Below, in pieces: positions 59,393-64,000 of a DNA stretch of 64,000 nt. Made by a program: the position numbers and the translations under genes. The notes under the pieces are model-generated. The model was given only the letters and a program-made list of their open reading frames with translations, made no database searches and was not told the origin of the DNA. This stretch comes from Bernardetia sp. MNP-M8 (GTDB taxonomy: Bacteria > Bacteroidota > Bacteroidia > Cytophagales > Bernardetiaceae): positions 3,308,676 through 3,372,675 of the forward strand of contig NZ_CP147012.1 in assembly GCF_037126285.1 (NCBI RefSeq), read 5' to 3'. Within the stretch, counting starts at the first letter, position 1. Every line of letters begins with the position of its first letter.

Positions 59393-60985
59393 ATGAAATC
59401 CAGTAAATCTAACCGAAGAGAGTTTCTTAAACTCTTAACCTATTCTACACTCGGAGTAGCCACAACACCTATGTTGGCAAGTTGTGCTACTCTTTTTTCT
59501 ACAAAAATGAAAAATAACGGATTCAAAAAAGCCATTGTTATTGGTAGTGGTTATGGTGGTGCAGTAGCTGCATTGCGCCTAACTCAAAAAAATATTCCTA
59601 CTTTACTTATAGAAATGGGGCAAGAATGGAAACTAACACCCAAACACGATACATTTTGTAAAATGATTACGGCAGACAAACGCTCAAGCTGGAGAAGTTC
59701 TACACCTCATGCACCTATTACTATTCCTTTTTTTATCAAAAAATATGCAGGCGTTTTAGATAAAGAAAAGCATCCTAATATGGATGTTTTCTTAGGACGT
59801 GGATTAGGAGGAGGTTCTTTGGTAAATGGAGGAATTGCTATTACACCAGATAAAAATTACTTTGAAAAAATACTTCCTTCTGTAAATAGCGAAGAAATGT
59901 TTGATAAATATTTTCCTTTAGCTAATAAGGCTTTGCGTGTCAATACTATCGAAGCTGATTTTTTTGAAGAAACTCCTTATTATCAGTTTTCAAGAATAGC
60001 TAGAGAAGATGCAAAAAAGGCAGGTTATCAAACCAAATTTTTTCCTAATGTATATGATTTTGAATACATGAAAAAAGAAGCCAAAGGAGAAGTTTATAAA
60101 TCAGCTCTAAACGGAGAAGTTATCTATGGAAATAATGCAGGAAAATGGACATTAGACAGAACCTATATTGCTCAAGCACAAGAAACAAAAAACTTGGAAA
60201 TCCGAACTTTATGCCAAGTAACCAACATAGAACAGCTTGAAAATGGACATTATAAAATTCTGATTACCAAACTCAACACTAAAGGAGAGCCTATTGCTCA
60301 GGAAACTTATACCTGTCAGTATTTATTTTTGGGTGCAGGAAGCATGGGAACTTCCAAACTCCTTATGAAATCGAAACATGAAGGAGGATTATCAAAGCTC
60401 AATGAAAAAGTAGGGCAAGAATGGGGAAGTAATGGAAATATAATGACAGGAAGAAATTTTGTAAATGCAACAGGAAGAAAACAATCTACTATTCCTGTTT
60501 TGGGAATAGATGGTTGGAACGATCCTGAAAACCCTATTTTTGCCGAAATTGCTCCTTTGCCTATGAATCTTGAAACTTGGACAACGCTTTATCTTGCCAT
60601 TACTCAAAATCCAGAAAGAGGCTATTTTGCATATAATGAAATTACAAAAGAAGTTCAATTAATTTGGAATAAAAATCAAAATGATCCAGCAAAACAGGCA
60701 GCTAAAAAATTTATTGATAGAATGAACAAAGCGAATGGAGGCATAAGGTCTCATTTATTGTTTAATAATGGTTATGGAGATGATTTTTGTTATCATCCTT
60801 TAGGTGGTTGTGTATTGGGAAAGGCAACTGATAATTATGGCAGAATAGAAAACTATAAAAATTTGTATGCCATAGATGGTTCTCTTATTCCTGGAAGTGT
60901 GGGTGTGAATCCGTTTGTAACCATAACAGCATTGGCAGAACGAAATATGGACTATATTTTGAAAGAAGATTTTTTAAATGAATAA
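59393..60985 (+). CDS. Tat-exported GMC oxidoreductase (cholesterol-oxidase-like)
   Basis: 530 residues. Tat signal with NRREFLKLL (RR at 8-9) followed by a lipobox (MLASC, Cys 31), so probably an exported lipoprotein carrying folded cofactor. FAD-binding motif GSGYGGAVAA at 51-60; GRGLGGGSLVNGG near 142 and LFLGAGSMGTSKLL near 305; C-terminal HPLGGCVLGKATDNYGR and SVGVNPFVTITALAER contain the catalytic His/Asn region of the GMC family. The closest well-known relatives are bacterial cholesterol oxidases, but the substrate here is unknown. Confidence 0.9.
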   Translation: MKSSKSNRREFLKLLTYSTLGVATTPMLASCATLFSTKMKNNGFKKAIVIGSGYGGAVAALRLTQKNIPTLLIEMGQEWKLTPKHDTFCKMITADKRSSWRSSTPHAPITIPFFIKKYAGVLDKEKHPNMDVFLGRGLGGGSLVNGGIAITPDKNYFEKILPSVNSEEMFDKYFPLANKALRVNTIEADFFEETPYYQFSRIAREDAKKAGYQTKFFPNVYDFEYMKKEAKGEVYKSALNGEVIYGNNAGKWTLDRTYIAQAQETKNLEIRTLCQVTNIEQLENGHYKILITKLNTKGEPIAQETYTCQYLFLGAGSMGTSKLLMKSKHEGGLSKLNEKVGQEWGSNGNIMTGRNFVNATGRKQSTIPVLGIDGWNDPENPIFAEIAPLPMNLETWTTLYLAITQNPERGYFAYNEITKEVQLIWNKNQNDPAKQAAKKFIDRMNKANGGIRSHLLFNNGYGDDFCYHPLGGCVLGKATDNYGRIENYKNLYAIDGSLIPGSVGVNPFVTITALAERNMDYILKEDFLNE

Positions 60986-61420
60986 ATTAATTTTATTTGT
61001 CATAGATTTACTAGTCTGTGTAAATGGTAAAATAAGCTGTTTCGTTCAATTCAAAAATACTATCCATTTGTACTAGAGAGCATGAAATACTTAAATAATG
61101 CATAATTTGAGTTACTTATAAGCGAGAGTACAAGACTTTAAAAGCCTTCAAAGCTATAAATTTGAAGGCTTTTTTTAGGTTTCTATTTGTTTTTTGTCTG
61201 CACATATCTTTTCTTATCTGTGATCAATGTGTGTCTTACTCTAATAAATATTAATATAGTATTTTTTCTAGGTCTTACTCTTAATTTATTCTCTGAGCCA
61301 ATAAAAAATGTTTCTAATATTAAAAAATAGCATTAATGTAATTTTTTATTGCTTTAGTAAATTATTAACTCTACTTTTACAGAAAAATACAACTTTTAGT
61401 TTTCTTAATACCATTGAAAA
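60986..61420. other. 435-bp intergenic region before the T6SS genes
   Basis: Contains the terminator at 61140-61176; the remaining ~240 bp before TssD is AT-rich with no full promoter or gene visible. Confidence 0.45.
61140..61176 (+). terminator. Strong terminator
   Basis: 13-bp perfect stem AAAAGCCTTCAAA (61140-61152) / TTTGAAGGCTTTT (61161-61173) followed by T. Separates the oxidoreductase from the type VI secretion genes. Confidence 0.9.
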
Positions 61421-62113
61421 ATGAGCTTAATAGCCAAGTTATACGTAGAAGATAAAGAAATCAATATCTTAGATTTTAAATTTCGTTTTACTCGTTCGAC
61501 CGACGAACACGGCAAACCCATGGGAAAGCCTAGAGGAACAATTTTTGAAATTATCTTCGAAACTACATCAGAGCAAAGTTTCATGGAGTGGTCAGTTTCT
61601 AGTGACATGATGAAAAACGTCAAAATAGTAGTTTCTCCTGTTACAGCAGCAAGTAAAAGTCGTATCATAGAACTCTATGATGTGTGTTGTGTGTTTTTCA
61701 AAAATAACTTCAATGCTCAAAATGGAGAACCGATGACTACGCTTATTCATCTCACACCTGCGATTATGATAGACGATGGGTATAAGATTTTAGACCATTA
61801 TTGGAAGAAAACAGATTTGAGTGCGAATAACGTAACTCCTACTGTTATCAAACAGGAGCAGGAAATGGAAATCATAGACATGTACTATGAAGACAAAGAT
61901 GGAAATAAACTTCAAAGTTTATTTTATGGAGATGTTACTCTAATAATTCAAACCAAAAATGGTGCAGGTAAAAAAATTACTCTCAACTTGAATGATAAGA
62001 ATCATGATTTCATTCACGATGGTAAAGAACTAGAGAATGACCTTTTGGAAAATATTTCTATTACAAGTGACATTACAAGAATTAAAGTAAAAGTCACTCC
62101 CCCACGTTCTTAA
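61421..62113 (+). CDS. tssD: T6SS tube protein TssD (Hcp) with C-terminal extension
   Basis: 230 residues; Bacteroidota TssD is about 130. The first ~135 residues are the tube domain: MSLIAKLYVEDKEINILDFK, TRSTDEHGKPMGKPRGTIFEIIFETT, FMEWSVSS, and FKNNFNAQNGEPMTTLIHLTP. After a linker (about 135-145) comes a second, beta-rich domain (about 148-230: MEIIDMYYEDKDGNKLQSLFYGDVTLIIQT, ITLNLNDKNHDFIHDGKEL). Hexameric tube rings are thrown out by the contractile sheath of subtype iii T6SS; tube proteins with extra domains carry cargo directly. Here the downstream gene is a probable protease effector, so the extension may bind it. No other Tss gene is in the window. Confidence 0.86.
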   Translation: MSLIAKLYVEDKEINILDFKFRFTRSTDEHGKPMGKPRGTIFEIIFETTSEQSFMEWSVSSDMMKNVKIVVSPVTAASKSRIIELYDVCCVFFKNNFNAQNGEPMTTLIHLTPAIMIDDGYKILDHYWKKTDLSANNVTPTVIKQEQEMEIIDMYYEDKDGNKLQSLFYGDVTLIIQTKNGAGKKITLNLNDKNHDFIHDGKELENDLLENISITSDITRIKVKVTPPRS

Positions 62114-62149
62114 TTACTTAACCTAATCATTACTTAAAACTATAAATTT

Positions 62150-64000
62150 ATGTTTCAAATCTTTGAAGTCGGCAATGAGAGCAACTCATTTATAAATAAT
62201 CCACTACAACTATCTAAATCTCCTCATATTGTTTCTTTTTATCGCTCACAAATTCAAGCTGAAAAGAAGAGCAGTAGTTATGGTAGTAATGATACTTCCT
62301 ACAATGGTGAGTTTGGCTTTGACCGTTTTGATGACTCGGTGGTAGCTGATGGAATGATGAAACATTACGAAATACTAAAAGAAGTAGAGAGTGATGAGAA
62401 AACCTATAAAAAAGACCACTCTTATCTCTGTCCTTATCTTTCTCTTTGGCCCCCCAATGTAGAGGGAAACAAAAAAAATACTAAAAACAAAGCAAAAATA
62501 TATGTTGCTTTAGAGAAGAGTACCGAATTCAAAAAAGAAAATGCCACACAGGTAACAATAGACTTTGAAAGTGAGGACGATAAAAGTGTTGTTATCAATG
62601 GTAAAAAAACTGCTTCTCTTTCGCTCAAATTAGACGACAAACATACTAACCTACCCTACATAGAAGTAGAATGTATTGCTGAGTTTGATAAGGAAATCGC
62701 TGTACTAGCAAAAGTATCGAATGTAGTGATAGGAAAGATGATACTTTATCCTAACAAAGAACGCTATAAAGCTCTTATTCAGCCTGTCTATGTAAGTTTG
62801 GGTACTACTACAAGCACCTCAAAGCTAGAAGTACCTACTTCTTCTATCAGTGACATAGACGAAGTAGCATTACTAGATTGTGCTAATAATCATTCACTCA
62901 ACCAAGCCTATATCTACGCTGAAATAGCTTCAAAAACACATAAAATAGAGCTAAAAAAATCAGAACTGACAGATTTCCTAGAAACACGAGCCGATAACTC
63001 CAAAACTTATCTCTATAAAGATGGAAAAAAGAGAAGTGACTTTAACAAAAAGGTAAAAGAACTCTATACAGCTATTTTGGCAGGAGGAAATATAGCCAAA
63101 GAGCGAGTGAGAAAAGACGAGGTATATCAATCTAGTGGAGTACAACAAGCCATACTAAATTTTAGAGTAGAACTAAAGAGTCATTTTAATCATAATTTTA
63201 CAGATGCGAATAGAGTAAAGAAAGCACAAAAACTTTCTGAAAAAACAGAGTTAAATAACTTTTGGATGCGTTCTGATGTAAATGATAGTGTGACTGGAAG
63301 TGGAGCGTATGATATGTTTTTAGCAAAAGAAAAATCTATGTTAGCTACACTAAAGAAAGAGGGAATTTCAGATCTTGACAAACCACATCAAACCATAGCT
63401 ATTCCTACAGACCGAGTACATGTTTTCTATTTTGGAGGCATAGAAGCTTCTTATGCTGAACCTATAGGTGCTGTTAATAAATTAGTACCAGGGTACACAG
63501 GAGTAGGAGGAGGTATATCGTATATTTTTGAAATGGGTTTTAAGATGCCTGATGCTATTCTTCATGAAATAGCTCACGGACTAGGGCTTGGTCATACCTT
63601 TGAGGAAAAAATAGAGTACAACGATAAAAAAGGGGTGCGTACTGACTTTTTTGTAAATATAGACCTTGACATAACGGAGCAACAACAAAAGAGTTATGAA
63701 GGTTTTAAAGAAAATGATAAAAAGATGTTTGAAGCCATAGAAGACTGGCGCAAAGAGTATAAGCAAGAAAATGGAATTGATCTTCCTATAGAAGATGCAT
63801 ATCTCTCTTATGCTAAATATAAAACTCTAAGCTTTTCCTACCAGAGTATAGTAAAAGAAGGCGAAAAAATAGATGCAACACCTTCTTATGATGATTACCT
63901 GCTTTTCAAAGACTTTATTGCTAACCTTCAACTTACGATACTTAGTGAAGCAGACATTTCTAACCTAACACTTGATTCATCTTTTCTATCTTATTCCAAA
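62150..64000 (+). CDS. Partial metzincin-like metallopeptidase, candidate T6SS effector
   Basis: An open frame from ATG 62150 runs to the window edge, 617 codons without a stop. Residues about 100-235 look like a beta-sandwich (YLSLWPPNVEG, AKIYVALEKSTEF, IEVECIAEF), a region often found ahead of toxin domains. The protease motif HEIAHGLGLGH (HExxHxxGxxH) has H472, E473, H476 and H482, the zinc site of metzincins; just before it is the glycine-rich GYTGVGGGISYIF. I do not see a clear Met-turn in the visible part. There is no signal peptide. Start is 36 bp after tssD, so the pair is likely cotranscribed and the protein loaded on the tube. Its target, and any immunity gene, are beyond the edge. 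Confidence 0.8.
   Translation, partial: MFQIFEVGNESNSFINNPLQLSKSPHIVSFYRSQIQAEKKSSSYGSNDTSYNGEFGFDRFDDSVVADGMMKHYEILKEVESDEKTYKKDHSYLCPYLSLWPPNVEGNKKNTKNKAKIYVALEKSTEFKKENATQVTIDFESEDDKSVVINGKKTASLSLKLDDKHTNLPYIEVECIAEFDKEIAVLAKVSNVVIGKMILYPNKERYKALIQPVYVSLGTTTSTSKLEVPTSSISDIDEVALLDCANNHSLNQAYIYAEIASKTHKIELKKSELTDFLETRADNSKTYLYKDGKKRSDFNKKVKELYTAILAGGNIAKERVRKDEVYQSSGVQQAILNFRVELKSHFNHNFTDANRVKKAQKLSEKTELNNFWMRSDVNDSVTGSGAYDMFLAKEKSMLATLKKEGISDLDKPHQTIAIPTDRVHVFYFGGIEASYAEPIGAVNKLVPGYTGVGGGISYIFEMGFKMPDAILHEIAHGLGLGHTFEEKIEYNDKKGVRTDFFVNIDLDITEQQQKSYEGFKENDKKMFEAIEDWRKEYKQENGIDLPIEDAYLSYAKYKTLSFSYQSIVKEGEKIDATPSYDDYLLFKDFIANLQLTILSEADISNLTLDSSFLSYSK

Noticed and set aside
1-64000. CRISPR arrays, tRNA or rRNA genes, transposases, integrases
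   Set aside because: I looked for regularly spaced repeats, cloverleaf-type inverted repeats with conserved T-loops, and transposase/integrase motifs in the frames and found none.

Overview
The window is AT-rich DNA (roughly one third G+C by eye) from a Bacteroidota chromosome, most likely a marine gliding Cytophagales of the Bernardetia/Flexibacter type. The evidence is a type IX secretion (T9SS) type-B C-terminal domain protein paired with a PorP/SprF protein, Bacteroidota promoters of the form TTTG-N19-TAnnTTTG, PorT-like beta-barrels, a Bacteroidota-type TssD (Hcp), and class I lanthipeptide leaders ending in GG. The genus is inference. I see no tRNA, rRNA, CRISPR array, transposase or integrase.

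Layout. 1-2 kb: the start of a membrane protein, an outer-membrane barrel and a coiled-coil protein, all on the minus strand. 2.2-8.2 kb: a 1617-residue T9SS cargo with leucine-rich and Ig-like repeats, followed by its PorP/SprF-type partner. 8.7-12 kb: a voltage-gated-type K+ channel with a zinc ribbon, then phenylalanine hydroxylase and 4-hydroxyphenylpyruvate dioxygenase, two steps of Phe/Tyr breakdown. 12.1-18 kb: a class I lanthipeptide locus with three precursor genes (the first is only 47 codons), LanC and full-length LanB. It contains a fossil tandem duplication: a decayed copy of the hpd 3' end, a second promoter, 5' leader, precursor and terminator, and an 86-bp scar of a deleted second lanC. 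18-31 kb: an MlaF-like ATPase, a SiaC-like protein, small membrane and secreted proteins, FTCD, MetF, an APS-kinase-like protein, a TerB-like acidic protein, and a GAF histidine kinase with a response regulator flanked by two small SpoIIAA/STAS-like proteins. 31-45 kb: DnaG, a CheY-like regulator with a textbook promoter, an RsmI-like methylase, two phosphate transporters, PBP4, an M1 peptidase, carboxynorspermidine-synthase-like dehydrogenase and an RDD protein. 45-53 kb: a beta-lactamase-fold hydrolase, a membrane AraC regulator, and rpoB standing alone, without rpoC or the rplKAJL genes. 53-59 kb: five consecutive FKBP-type peptidyl-prolyl isomerases and NrnA. 59-64 kb: a Tat-exported GMC oxidoreductase, then a type VI secretion tube protein with an extra C-terminal domain, followed 36 bp later by a metalloprotease (HExxHxxGxxH) that runs off the window and is a strong candidate effector.

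The accessory material most worth following is the lanthipeptide locus with its duplication history and the TssD-extension/metalloprotease pair. The FKBP array, the isolated rpoB and the clusters of intergenic hairpins come next.
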